A stretch of DNA of 64,000 bases, from positions 62,001-126,000 of the forward strand of contig JAODTK010005834.1 of assembly GCA_026419785.1 (NCBI GenBank). The letters are read 5' to 3'. Below the pieces are notes generated by a model that saw only the letters and a program-made list of their open reading frames with translations, ran no database searches and was not told the DNA's origin. Shown here one piece after another: positions 1 to 11,229 of this stretch. Origin of the DNA: Sclerodactyla briareus (Eukaryota > Echinodermata > Holothuroidea > Dendrochirotida > Sclerodactylidae). Position numbers and translations under genes: made by a program. Every line of letters starts with the position of its first letter. The first letter of the stretch is position 1.

Positions 1-213
1 ATACACGCGCTACGTCATACATAAACAGATAAATCGCAATGATTATCATTTCGGGTGTGGACCGACTCACCATGGTATATTCTGCAGGTAAATTTCATAA
101 TTGCGTATCAAGTGCCTCGTGGGCGGCAGGATGTTTCTACATACTGAGGTGAGCTTCTGAGCTGCACCGATGAGCACTAAAAGAGCGAAACAGGGACTGT
201 CTGCAGATTGAGT

Positions 214-238
214 TTATATATATATATATATATATATA
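214..238. repeat. (TA)n microsatellite
   Basis: A short run of about 12 uninterrupted TA dinucleotides. It is read directly from the sequence and has no coding content. Confidence 0.95.
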
Positions 239-365
239 CATGACTCGGTAAATCTTTGCCATGATCTCAATCAGTTTATACAAGGAACAAACTTCGCGAG
301 TACTTCCATGAGAATCCGGTCAGTAGGCAGGATGACGTCCAGCCTCGTAAGCCACGACGTTACCA

Positions 366-835
366 GTGGACCAACTTAGCCATGGCGCAACATTTAATAT
401 TGGCCAGTTTGCGAAGACTGCGCGTGCCCATCTTGACGCCTTTCTAGTAGAAGCTTCAAAGAAGATCAGTACCAATGACCTCTCAAGAGAAGAACAGCGA
501 TCTGTCAAGAGCTACGCAATAATGAAGACATTATTATCAAGAGCGCAGACAATGGAGGAGCAGTGACGGTGATGGATGCAGACGCCTATGTAACCGAGGA
601 AAAAAGCCAGCTTGGCAACGAAGTGTTCTCTCGACGCAGACCCGACTACAGCTGATAGATGTCGCCAGCAATTTAGAGTCAGACAACCTGAGCGGTAAGG
701 TGAGTGCACTTATTCCTGAGAGTCCTAAGGGCAGGCTTTCACTGTAGCCAGGCTACATAAGTTGCCCAAACTGGTCAAAGAGGCACGTGTCAACCATCCA
801 ATGATAACAATGAAGGGGGCGAGGACCCTGTTTAG
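366..835 (+). pseudogene. Penelope-like retroelement reverse transcriptase, N-terminal remnant
   Basis: Decayed coding sequence in at least two frames. The first part (366-511) ends in a polar stretch with LSREEQRSVK. One frame further on, 512-652 reads through NNEDIIIKSADNGGAV and then VMDADAYVTEEKSQL before a stop at 653-655. The pattern I-K-x-A-D-x-G-G-A-V-x-V-(M/W)-D-x-x-Y followed by E-x-x-x-Q-L is the hallmark of the region before the catalytic palm in Penelope-like reverse transcriptases. A later stretch near 705-780 resembles the following IPESPKAG and LPK.HK segments in broken frames. The YADD-containing palm and any GIY-YIG endonuclease are not visible. What is seen is the motif series; the family call is from knowledge of these elements. 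Confidence 0.6.
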
Positions 836-1027
836 ATGCTGTTGAGATAGCTGAAGGAGCTAAATCCCTAAATATCACCCCACCAGACAGGCCCGGTCTC
901 TCAGGAGGAACCAGAGCAGCCGAAAAATTTCACATCGACTCCCTTAGTTTTCCTACTTTTATTTTTTCGCAAACGGTTTACACAAAATGACAGGAGGTAA
1001 TAACGTGAACTAACTAATTATTATATC

Positions 1028-1030
<3 letters not shown>

Positions 1031-1107
<77 letters not shown>
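1031..1107. repeat. (TA)n microsatellite, 38 units
   Basis: About 77 bp of perfect alternating TA, seen directly. The Tyr-Ile reading frame on the minus strand through this run is only a by-product of the repeat. Confidence 0.98.
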
Positions 1108-1109
<2 letters not shown>

Positions 1110-2012
1110 GTAACAGGGTACGATGGACACTGTGGGAGATGGATTTAACTCCAATACTACACAACGGGATATTTTTGTCCCTCGGTGCGTTCCATACACA
1201 TGCTGTAGACTCCCCCCGTCAATTTTGAAGCAAACGACTGTGGTCACATTCTACTATCTGAACACAGCCTACACAGAGAAAGTCATCAAAGAAATTTTGC
1301 CAACGAAGATTGTTCTCTTATTATTGGGTTACGGTAGGGGTAGTATTGAATAATGGAAGACTATGTGAGCTAATTCTTTTAGTGATTTATACGTATAAAT
1401 TGATTTTACAGTGAGATTAATGATGAAAATCAAACGAACATGCGTACTTAGGCCGCGTCCGCTCTCGTTAGGCCAGTATAGTAACATCGCGTGCCTGTCC
1501 CACTCCCCAATGTAAACAATGAAGTGGGGTGAGTTGGGACAATATTGACGTCACTCAAAAAGAGCCATATGCTTCAAAAACTGAATAATTGTATTCCCGT
1601 TACTGTATTTTAAGAACCTTCAATGAATTCCGGATGTTGGGTAGCGCCAATGTACCCCAATTCATGGAATGAAATATTTCCACGCCCCCCAAAATAATAT
1701 GAAAGTGACACCATACATGTTTTGTATAGGACCAGTTCCACAAAATTATAGTCTTCCCAATTTGTAATCAAATTTTTCCATCAATTATACTCACAGCAGA
1801 TGTGGGGGAAAGTCAACCCTTGTTGACTTGAGGTTTGGAAAAGCTGTGACTCCTGAACTGAGTTTATTACTTGCCTCTATTGAGCTTGTACACTGACTTT
1901 CATTAAGTTCAGGAATGACTTGAACCATATTTTGACTCTTTGAATCAATGTGACTTGACCTGAACAGATTTTAGTGATTTCCCCTTCTCTCTCCTCACTC
2001 ACAGGATCAGTC

Positions 2013-3948
2013 ATGCCTCGTACCTACATGAGGAAGATGGAGAGAGGGGTGTATGGGCTTGCACGGTTACAGGCTGCCGTCAAGGAGATGAGAGAAAAGG
2101 GAACTGCTCTTAGACTGACTGCCCGAATGTATAGCATTCCGAAATCAACCCTTGAGCGTCATGTCAACGAGAAAGTAAAAACCCGGACAGTACCAGCCTT
2201 GGACTAACGTCATGCTTTCCTGCTGCGGTGGAAGATGATCTGAAGCATCATATCCTTGCATTGGAAAGCAGAGGTTTGGCATGACGCCAATAGAGGTACG
2301 TGCCATAGCCTACGATTTGCTGAGTCAGATGGGATTGAACACCCGTTCAATAATGATCAGAAGGTTGCGGGTTATGATTGGCTACAAGGGTTCTTGAAAA
2401 GAAACCCGGATCTTTGTGCGTAAACCAGAGCCGCTGGCTTGGAAAGGGAATGGCAAGACCGAGTTAGGGTTCAGAAGTTCCAGAGCCTCCTACAAGATAT
2501 TTTCGTCCAGGAGGATCTATTCAATTGCCCTCAGTATTTATAAATGGATGAAAGCTGGGGTTTCACAGGGTCACACACCTCCTAGAATTGTCGCAGCAAA
2601 GGTAAGAAAAATATCTATGCAATGACAAGTGCCGAGAAAGGGAACAACCACGACAGCGTGGTCTGTGGAAATGCATCAGGGGAATTCATCCCTCCATGTT
2701 ATCTTCAAGGGTAAAAAGGAAAGACCCGGCTCTGGAACAAGGGGCACCAGCTGGAACCGTGGTAGAAATGAGTGACAGTGGATGGATTGACAAAGATATC
2801 TTCTCACGGGTGGTTGAAAAGTTCTTCGGTGGTCAGCAAGAGAAATGGAGAAGGGAAGTGCCTGCTGATTATGGATGGCCATGCTTCCCATCTGACCATG
2901 GATGCCTTGAAGTATGCCAGTGAAAACAAAATCATGATGTTGTGTCTGCCGCCCCATAGCACACATTGGATGCAGCCACTGGATAAAACCATCTTCAAGT
3001 CACTCAATTCGAGTTATGACAAAGCTTGCGCGAAGTTTATGCACGAAAACCAGGCTGAGGCCATCAAAGATACCGGAGATAAGTCAAATCTTCAACACTG
3101 CCTATCATGCTGGAGCCACAATGGGCAATTTGGTCAATGGGTTCAAGTATACTGACATTTTCCCATCGGATATGCAGTGCCATACCGGACCGTGCCTTTG
3201 CACCTGCTGAGACCACAGAACAGCCAATGACAGCTTCTGGTGAGAAGGAGAGGGTGTATTGTTTCTGATGGTGCCTTAAATCCACGCGGGGCTCATCTTC
3301 TGCAGAGGGGGCATCGCAATCCACAGAAGGGGCCACACCATCAACAGAGAGGGCCGGGCCATCAACTGAAGGGGCCGCGCCATTCACCGCAGTCATGCAA
3401 CGCGTCCATCCACCGAGGGGACCTCCCCATCCACCAAGGGGGACTTGCCCACCCACGAGGGAGCACACCTCCCGACCATCATCAACCCGTCCATCCAGAC
3501 GGTCTTTGAAGACGTTGTTCCGATTCCGAAGGCTGCACCCGTGAAACGGAAGCGAAGCAGGGGGAAACTCTCTCAGGCCTTGTGACATCTCCGGATGTGA
3601 TTTCTCGACTGGAGAATGACCTTATCCAAAAACAATCTGCTGTACAAAGTAAGGCTCCTGCACAAAAAAGTGGCAATCAGCCAAAGTGGGAAAGGGGAAG
3701 GGTCCTGCGAAAAAAGTGAAAACCCAGAAGAAAGAAGAAGAGTAGTACAAGGGAAGTTAGTGACGGGATCAGGCTACCGCTGGTAATTTCTGCGGTTACT
3801 GCGAAGGCTTTTATTATGATGAGAGTGATGACGATGAGGAATGGCTTGCCATGCAGAGATGCCTCAAATGGTATCACGAGTCATGTTTCGGAATTTTTTT
3901 ACTGGGGGTGTAGTATGTCGGCAACGCAAGGAAAGAAGTGAGCACTGA
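2013..3948 (+). pseudogene. pogo-type transposase (HTH + DDE + C-terminal zinc cluster), broken
   Basis: Begins ATG at 2013 just after a good splice acceptor (polypyrimidine tract ending in CACAG at about 2003), so the parent element probably had a 5' intron. Residues 1-64 form a psq-like helix-turn-helix (ARLQAAVKEMREKG, then YSIPKSTLERHV). Frameshifts follow. The catalytic core is clear at about 2860-3060: LLIMDGHASHLT carries the second DDE aspartate, then CLPPHSTHWMQPLD. A proline- and glycine-rich linker with STEGA-type repeats lies at about 3290-3480. The end has CGYCEG, a D/E-rich run and CLKWYHESCF, the C-terminal Cys/His cluster typical of this group, with a stop at 3946. Stops and indels throughout mean it is not functional. 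It is a relative of the second copy at 45.5 kb. Confidence 0.85.
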
Positions 3949-4701
3949 CTTACATGGGGTAATAACATTTGTACAAATGTTATTCTTTGATCATTCATCT
4001 GTTTGATGTTGGCCTGGTATTTGTTAATTGAATCGTTCGGCAATTCCTCAGGTATTTCTTCAAATGAAACCTTGAAATATCAGTTTTCCAAATGTTCCTC
4101 AAGTATTATCTTCAAAAAAGAATGTAATAAATTAATGTAATGAAATAATTCTTAAAAATATTGAAATAAATAATTTAAATATTAAATGCCGTAAAAAAGT
4201 GAGTGAAAGGAACAAAGTATTGGTAATAGCATCCAATTGATGTAGGAAAGTAGGAGCTGCATTATATTGGTGGTGACACATGTGAATTAGGATTTAGAAT
4301 CTAAAATACCGATACCATAGTGACTTCCCACGAAATAAGATGGACTAAGCAAGGGACCTTAGCTTGCAGTATAATGACACATTGTGAATATTTTTTCCTA
4401 CCAGTCAGTCTGTTTTTAGGCCACCCCAAAGATTGGGTTTGTGAAATTTTGTTGGACATATTCTTGTCGGTGTGTATGAAGTTTATGGGGATGAAATGGG
4501 GGGGGGGGGGGTGGGTCATGGAGGGAACGAAGGTGTAGGTCCTGCAGGACAGGTGGGGGTGCAGGGCATGGGGTGGGGGTTGGAACTGTAAATGAATAAT
4601 ATTATTTCGAGTTAATTGTTTTCAGTCTTCATGTTGCATGAATCTTTTACTGACTCAATTGATGCTATTCAGTGGAACAAGTAAGATATTATTTTGGCGA
4701 T

Positions 4702-4739
4702 TGTCCCATCTCACCCCAATATCGGGGTGAGTTGGGACA
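4702..4739. repeat. Palindrome of the pogo terminal motif
   Basis: TGTCCCATCTCACCCC and CGGGGTGAGTTGGGACA face each other across a spacer of about 5 bp. This gives a near-perfect hairpin about 145 bp inside the right end of the pogo element. It is either a subterminal inverted repeat or the scar of a nested non-autonomous copy. Confidence 0.85.
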
Positions 4740-4903
4740 CTTGATTTTCATTTTTAAATTGCTGATGTTCTACTCTTTCATGTAATAATTTTATATCTGT
4801 ACATATGGTAAGTTAGTAAAGGGTGGGTAGGGGTAAGGTTCAGTATTGGCTGATATGTTTAATGGTGAGATATGCTTAAGTGTCCCAACTCCCCCCACTT
4901 ACC

Positions 4904-4972
4904 CATATATATATATATATATATAATATATATATATATATATAATATATATATATATATATAATATATATA
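4904..4972. repeat. (TA)n microsatellite with periodic TAA interruptions
   Basis: About 69 bp of TA repeat broken three times by an extra A at roughly 23-bp spacing. It starts at the end of the pogo element, which fits insertion into or expansion of a TA target. Confidence 0.95.
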
Positions 4973-4999
4973 GGTCGGAAAAATGATTGAAAAATGTTG

Positions 5000-6190
5000 T
5001 ATATGTTTTCACTTGTCATCGCTGCAACAAATTATATGTGGTGAACCTGTAGGCGTTTAAGCGGATCGGTTCACTGAACACTTCCGCTCCATTAGGCGAA
5101 ATGACAGAGGTTTCCAGTCGCCCGACATTTCAACCCCCCTCCTCGACTGCGTCATTAGGACATTCGGGTGACGGGGATGTTATAGTGTAATGGTAATAAC
5201 ACGACACGCATATCGGGCAGAACCTAAACTCGTATCACACATCTGAACAATGCACCTAGCTGGACTAAACTGTGAATTGGACACTTGCAGTCTCTTAACA
5301 TTTTTGGCAGTTTCATTCGGCTTTTTAGGGATCATGTTCTCTTCTGGCCATGCAGTTTGATTCTAAGCCCCTTTTGACTTGCCTGAATGAAATTCAGGAG
5401 TAGACTTAGTGGTCCGACCCACGATCCTACTCTATACTGTTATTGGGTTTGTTGTTTGCTGCATGTTGATTGAATGGTCAGCACAATATTTCATCTGTGG
5501 TATGCGTATCGCACCTGTTTGCATACATGAGACAGTCTACAGCCTAGACCACCGTACAGTTTGCAATACACTTGCTTTTTCGGGTTATATAGGGTGAGGA
5601 ATGCCCACATGGAAAATACATTAAGTTGTGTTTGTCTGTAATTGGAACTTTCCGTCTGAAAAATTGGTGCCGAACCAGGGAATGATGTATAGACCGTCGT
5701 ATAGTATGTTATTTTAGAGTTGCAATATGGTACTCGAAAACGTAACAAATATGGAAACCGCCGAACGGGGCTGGCTGACACGAGAGGCAATGACCTGATA
5801 GTTCAGTCAAACAAGATGGCGTCACGCATGTGGAACTCAACAATGCTATTTCTAACTTTGATTATCGCCTAAACCGAGTGGACACATTGCAAAAACTACC
5901 ATTGAACCGTTGTTGGGAATCGGACATTCTGATGAAGTGAAGCGAAAACCTCTATTTGAGTAAGTTGTCCGCCTTATTGACAATACAAAGTATGAAGGAT
6001 TCTAATATTAACACTAAAGTAATAATACGCCTGTTGAGCTAAGCTCAGTGGTGACGGTAATATGGACTCCCTATCACCCTATGGCTTTGTTGTACGCTCA
6101 GCCAGATTACCCAAGTTGGAGTAACCAAAATTTTCTGGAAACATTGGACTGGCAAGGTTTTGGGACAAGGTTGAGGCAAAAAAAATTGGT
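5000..6190. other. No confident gene; possible LTR and primer-binding site
   Basis: No convincing coding sequence. TGGTGCCGAACC at 5665-5676, preceded by an A/T stretch, resembles the start of a tRNA primer-binding site of an LTR retroelement (these begin with TGG, complementary to the tRNA CCA end). It lies about 0.5 kb upstream of a gypsy pol remnant. I could not find a matching second LTR, so this stays a suggestion. Confidence 0.25.
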
Positions 6191-6194
6191 TGCA

Positions 6195-8166
6195 GTAGGA
6201 TTGGATCTGCATTAACCCAAGATCGAAGCGGCCAGGCTAGGATCGAACGCTGGAATATGCGACTCCAAGAGTATGACTTTGAACTTGAGTACAAGCCTGG
6301 CGAAGACAATCCTGCGGACTACATGTCCCGTCACCCGAGTGTCAAATCGTGACGAGCAGTCAATCCGCATAGTCGAAGCTGCGAAGAAGACATTACTTCG
6401 TAGCAGAACATTCAGTACCCAAGGCCATGGCGACTCAATGAATCAGAGAGGCATCACTTTCAGATGCAAGCTAATGAAAGTCAAAACTGACAATTACCCA
6501 ATACATGGCAGAACTGCTCCGCGATGTGTCGAGGACTACCGCGGCCGCACTTCGCCAAGCCATAACATTCGTGATGAGCTCACCAGTAGCGAACGGACCA
6601 TATTGCTCTGCCGTTCGCGCATCGTAGTACCAAAATCGCTTTAACAAAGCGTTCTGCAAAATCGCCTAACGAGGGTAATCAGGGACTCATCAAAACAAAG
6701 CAACTACTAGAGAGAAGGCTCTGGTTTCCGGACATCGACCAACTCGCGCAAGAACTAACCAGCGCTGTCTAGCTTGTAACGCAAAAACCACGAGTCGCAA
6801 ACAGGAACATGTCAGAGCATACCCACAGCACCATGGAAGATTCGAGTTTTTAAACATCCCAGCTTAACGCAACCGCCAACCAATGACGACATCGCGCAAC
6901 GGAAAGCGGTCAATAGGGGAAAAGGGGAAAATAAGGAGGAAAACGAGCGGAGAGGAAGCGAACTTAAAGGCATCGCAAATCAGGATCGGCGACACAGTAC
7001 TTGTATCGCACCAAGGTAAAAAGCTAACCCTACAATACAATAAAGTGGACAGCATCAACAAAAAGCACAAATGAATCACTGCCACAGGGGCGTCGGAGCG
7101 TTCTGAAAAGTGGGGGGGACACACATCGAATGCAGATGACCATCAACGGAGTAGCGCCCACCATGGCTCGACGGAAAACGGCATGCCAGGTCAATAGCAA
7201 ACATCTACATGTGTGATTTGAGTAAAAGACAGAAAAAAAATGTCATCGTGCATACTAAGAAGATGTACGGAAATCTGCACATGGTTGTGTTTTTTATTAT
7301 CTCACCTAATCTGGCTTTGTTTGCGTGGGACCAGGGGTTACGAACAGTCTCTGAGGGAGCGAAGGGAGAAGCCATAGGCGTACGGGATCACTGCAATTTC
7401 AATTTGAGAGCAGAAAATTTGTACCCGAATTTGACAAGTCAGTCATTTAAAACTACCGGCGCGCGCGTTGCGCGCGACAAAAAAATGAATGTTCTCCGGC
7501 ATTTTATTTGAAAAGTCTGCAAAAAAATGCATCGCATTGTTTTACTTTGCATTTCTTTCCCAAATTTTCCCACGCTTTCCAAATTTTTCCACGATTTTTC
7601 GCCGAATTTTTCATCTCAGAAAATGGGGGGGGGACAGTCTGCCCAAGGCTTCTGAAATCAGTGAAGTGAAGTGGAGTGAACAAAATAATTCAAGCATTAC
7701 ATCGCATATTTAGCCTACAACGCCGAAGAAAAAACACCATTGTGCGCGAAACACTTGAAAAATTATGCACTTTCAGCTTTTGATTCAAATTCGAGAACTT
7801 GGTATGGAACATGGGTAATCTTTCGGCCCTAGTCGGGTCAGATCTTCACCTGGGGATTGAACCTGGAATTAGTGGACTTGAGACAATTTCCAACGCCGTT
7901 ATTGTTTGGTTAGACAAACATTGAATCAGTTTAGAGTGATACAAAAAATCGGGCAGTGACTATTACTTTTTATGACGGTTCGGAAAAGTGGGGAGACATA
8001 TCCCCCCACTTTTGAAAGTGGGGGGACAGGTCCCCCACCTGTTGACGCCCATGCACTGCCACACGGGACGGACAGAAAATTACCAGAAATTTGTCATTCT
8101 TCAAGTTATTCAACCCCAGAGCTACGCTTAAACAAAAAACGAGGAAGCTGACCTGGAGGATTTAAA
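6195..8166 (+). pseudogene. Ty3/gypsy pol remnant: RNase H end and integrase, interrupted
   Basis: At 6229-6350 the end of the RNase H domain reads ARIERWNMRLQEYDFELEY, then KPGEDNPADYMSRHP, diagnostic of Ty3/gypsy. At about 6590-6770, in broken frames, comes the H2C2 integrase zinc-binding region (ILLCRSRIVVP, then EGNQGLIKTKQLLERRLWFP). The DDE integrase core is missing: the sequence jumps at about 6840-6880 to the C-terminal integrase part (IRIGDTVLVSHQGKK at about 6984). This stops at ITAT at about 7086. It resumes after a nested insertion with RDGQKITRNLSFFKLFNPR at about 8062-8120. Only a 3' pol scrap survives, with several stops and an internal deletion. No gag, protease or LTR pair is visible. 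Confidence 0.85.
7087..8053. mobile_element. Non-autonomous insertion inside the gypsy integrase, flanked by a 10-bp direct repeat
   Basis: CACTGCCACA occurs at 7077-7086 and again at 8054-8063, and the gypsy integrase frame continues from one copy to the other. The intervening ~967 bp is therefore an insertion that duplicated about 10 bp of target. Its ends match as short inverted repeats: GGGGCGTC at the left and GACGCCC at 8044-8050, the right copy set 3 bp (ATG) inside the flank. Near the right end are two back-to-back hairpins, CCCCCCACTTT/AAAGTGGGGGG (8002-8025) and ACAGGT-CCCCC-ACCTGT (8026-8042). Subterminal direct repeats of GAAAAGTGGGG are at 7103 and 7983. It has no credible ORF. 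A 9-10 bp duplication fits MULE-type elements, but the family is an inference. Confidence 0.7.
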
Positions 8167-8169
8167 TCG

Positions 8170-9880
8170 TCATGTTCAACCCTGTGCCAATAACCAGGGA
8201 ACTTAATCTGCATGTAAATCATAGACCTCCCGACGTATCGTTTTGAAGAGAGGTAATGCCATTGGGCTATGTGAGTTGATTTGCTAGTAACCTCTCCGCA
8301 CTTTGTAATATATTAACGCCTTGGTCACAATCAGGGTTGGTACTCACCCAAAAAAAAAAGGTGTGTTACATGCCAAGTATATGAAAACAGCAAGTCCCCA
8401 CAGTTGCCACTATGGGATTTATCATTGACATCACTGGTGCTTCCACCTATGAAATTTTGAGCAAATTCCATTTGACAGATTTACGTAAATAACAATATTT
8501 GATACTCCAAATTTACTTTCTTTGTTACGAATTTTCACTTCCATTTCTCACTATTACACATTTGATGAATTAGATATAGTGCAGATTCAGTGTTAAAACT
8601 TATGTGCATAGTGCCAGCTTGAATTTCGCTTTCAAAGGAACCATCACTCATAATAGTAGGATGAAGAATAAGTGAGGAAATACAAGATTTACCATCAAAT
8701 GCCAATTGTTACAAATCAGGGATTTTTTCACATATTCATGATACTTTCAGTGATAAATAAAAAAAGCAAAATACATATTGACAGATTCATGTATTTTTTT
8801 CAGGTCTCTTTTCGTTTGTACCTGTTGAGAAGAATGATAATTAATACTTCAGTACAGATAACAAATTTCAAAACAATTGGCAATCACACTCAGCCACAGG
8901 GCATGTTCCTTATTTGTCATCGTCCGTACCCCCATTTGTAATAGCTGGAACAGAACTACATATATGGATGTTTTCTACATGTTGAAGGCATGTCACAGGA
9001 CTTCCTATTAACCACTATAACAATGATTGATATCAGTGTCTAGTTAAAACTAGAGAGTGGGGAAGAAGCGTTCAATTGTTCCTGTCCTACCGTCCTGTCC
9101 GTCACCCCATGTATTATTGGGGTTCATACATTTCTTCAGGAAAAAGCTTCTGTTTAAAGACAACTGACATAACATATTGTTGTTTTTATTCATTGCACGG
9201 GTAGCAAACTATAATCCAAGTGACCTGATATGATTTTGATGAATAATTGTTTCAATCTGTGTATGTAGGGGGAAATGTGTGAAACACTACTGTTTTATGA
9301 TGGATACAAATCACACCTCATCCTCATTGTCATTATAGCAACCAAACCTTCTGAAATGTTGTGGCTAAAACCAAGATTAACTGAACTGGGAACAGAGGAC
9401 TCCACCCTCTACACGGATTTGTGACATCCATGTCTCTAATAACTTCTACCAATGATTGCTACCATGGGGGTACGGACTAGGACAAAAAAAAAAAAAATTA
9501 TTTGGAAATGCGCACTTCCTATGACTGAAGCAAATGGCTGTTGCCAGCTGTAATGGGTAGCTATGCCCCCACAAGTTGGCAGCCTGTTTTCTGAAGGATA
9601 TTGACTAGTGATTCCATGAGAAACTGACCGATCTCCAAGGTGCAGAATGCTTTGAAACGCAAAAGTCTGGAGAGGCGGTTGAGAATGGAAAACATGAAAC
9701 AAATCGTCAACTGGTCTGGAAGACATAATCACTTCAGTTAAGCCAGCAGGTGTAATGACACAACCCCACAAGTATGCTTACAAGCCCTTCAGCAGGCCAT
9801 CAGCAGGCCATACTTTCCATCAAGTTGAAATTGTTTCAGGAAGGTGGGAAGGTTGAACAACTTACCTGAGCGAGGCAAAG
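8170..9880. other. No gene recognised
   Basis: A/T-rich spacer with short poly-A runs and no convincing reading frame, repeat or RNA gene on either strand. An open stretch at 8672-8941 has ordinary non-coding composition. Confidence 0.6.
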
Positions 9881-9884
9881 AAGA

Positions 9885-10687
9885 AAGAAGGATCTTGGTG
9901 GCTGAATGGATTGCAGCGAAAGCGCAGAAAGGATCGTATCTCGCAGGAGACAATTGAAGAAATCAAGGACTTCTTCAGAGATGGTTAGTCAGCAAACTGA
10001 CCCAGCAAGAAAGGTGCCAGCCAGGAATCAAACGGAGAGTTCCTTCCAAGGTACACAATGACATGTACACTACAAGAGGCCTACAGACATACAAGTACAC
10101 ATATCCTAGCACAAGGGTAGGATTTACAACTTTCAAGAAGGCAAAGCCGAAAAATGTGAAGAAGGTATCTTAACTAGAAAACGATCATGTTGTGGCCAAA
10201 TCTGTTGCACTGCCATGCTAAAAGCTGAAGGACTCAGAAATTGGTTGCCAAACTGAGCAGTGAAGCAACACCTTAAGATGGTCAAGCTTTCAAAGATGGA
10301 TGTTGGCAAACAGAACAAAAGTACATGGTAAACAAGTGGCAGTTGGTTAACATCAGCAATGGAGATAGAGTCAAAGCATCCACCTCATGTACGAGGCAAG
10401 AGACCACAAATCGCAGAATTCATCACTCATATAGAAAGACATGGACCTCTACCGTCACATCTTTTTCGAGCATCTTGGCAGCAGAAACGAAACAGTGCAT
10501 TGAATCTCTTTGGTGATACAGAGGCTGCCTTGGTGATGGCCTATGCAAAAATTATGCATGTAACTTCAAATATCAATCAAAATGCTTTCTTCGATAAGAA
10601 TCAAGTAACAGGCAATCCCATATGTTGTAGTACTAAAGTAAAGAGGAAAATCAGAGTATCCTCATCAAGCATGCCTGAGATCGGCTA
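9885..10687 (+). pseudogene. Relic of an unassigned TE-like protein family (family U1)
   Basis: Collinear coding-like blocks in shifting frames. A basic block KKKEGSWWLNGLQRKRRKDR is followed by ISQETIEEIKDFFRD and LPRYTMTCTLQEAY. Then comes STRVGFTTFKKAKPKNVKKV (about 10103-10170), and finally the open segment from 10359 with QIAEFITHIERHGPLPSHLF, RASWQQKR and NAFFDKNQVTGNP. From memory these blocks, in this order (D-I-S/T-E-x-V-x-x-F, S-F-x-x-F-x-x-x-R-P-K-x-V, H-L-F-R-x-x-W-Q, then a D-x-x-Q-S-A-x-x-x-x-x-Q-V-T block), recur in uncharacterised repetitive proteins of cnidarians, arthropods and other invertebrates. I infer a DDE-type transposase but cannot name a superfamily. Several stops and frameshifts make it a pseudogene. 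Confidence 0.5.
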
Positions 10688-10689
10688 AC

Positions 10690-11222
10690 GATGATGATTT
10701 GAAGGATGCAGCAGGTGTAAAACGCCATTTTGAGAATGCAGCAATCACTATTCTGAAGAAGACCATCAACCTAAAGAACATATAAATGAATGAGGCGGAT
10801 GCCGGCCCGCCAATAAAAGGAAAGACTCTTTTCAAGACATTCAACGTGAACATGATTGAGGTACCTTACTTCGCACAGCAACATGGAAAGTCCTTTATGC
10901 GATGGACTTGGTCGCCACGGTCAAAATTAAGCTTATAAGCTGTTGACAGTGGCAAGCCTCATTGATCAGTCAATAGTCCTCTTCAACTTCTGTCATTCAA
11001 ACCTGGAACATGGAAGAACAGTCATCAACAAAGAGGGCAAGAGTTACATCTCCCGGGAGGGAGTTTGTATTCATCAAAGAGCCTGATGTGGACCACACAC
11101 CCAGAAATGTCAAAACACTCCCCTGGTCACTTAAAATCTTCAGTGAAGAGCACACAAGAAAGGTGTCTCTACAACTGAATTCGGAGGCCTCTCATGCTTT
11201 TGCAACAGCTGCAAGTTAACTG
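10690..11222 (+). pseudogene. Coding-like remnant downstream of U1, unidentified
   Basis: Short open pieces in changing frames: DDDLKDAAGVKRHFENAAI, then PPIKGKTLFKTFNVNMIEVP and YFAQQHGKSFM, then 11010-11219 with SSTKRARVTSPGREFVF and EEHTRKVSL. Composition and lack of low complexity suggest former coding sequence, probably the 3' part of the same TE. No domain recognised. Confidence 0.35.
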
Positions 11223-11229
11223 TGGTCGA

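Larger units (their letters stand above)
1496..4905 (+). mobile_element. pogo-type (Tc1/mariner superfamily) DNA transposon, copy A
   Basis: The left end carries AAGTGGGGTGAGTTGGGACA (1522-1541). The right end carries its inverted counterpart TGTCCCAACTCCCCCCACTT (4881-4900), directly against a (TA)n run. Between them lies one decayed pogo transposase on the plus strand. The element is about 3.4 kb, a normal length for autonomous pogo elements. Both ends are complicated by inverted copies of the same terminal motif: 1496-1541 folds on itself (TGTCCCACTCCCCA facing TGGGGTGAGTTGGGACA), and 4702-4739 is a separate hairpin of the motif. Insertion at TA fits the superfamily, but the (TA)n flank hides the target duplication. 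Exact outer limits are uncertain by about 25 bp. Confidence 0.7.

Noticed and set aside
1014..1247. Minus-strand Tyr-Ile repeat protein
   Set aside because: It is the translation of a (TA)n microsatellite.
5170..5235. tRNA-like box A (GTGTAATGGTAA)
   Set aside because: No matching box B or acceptor stem.
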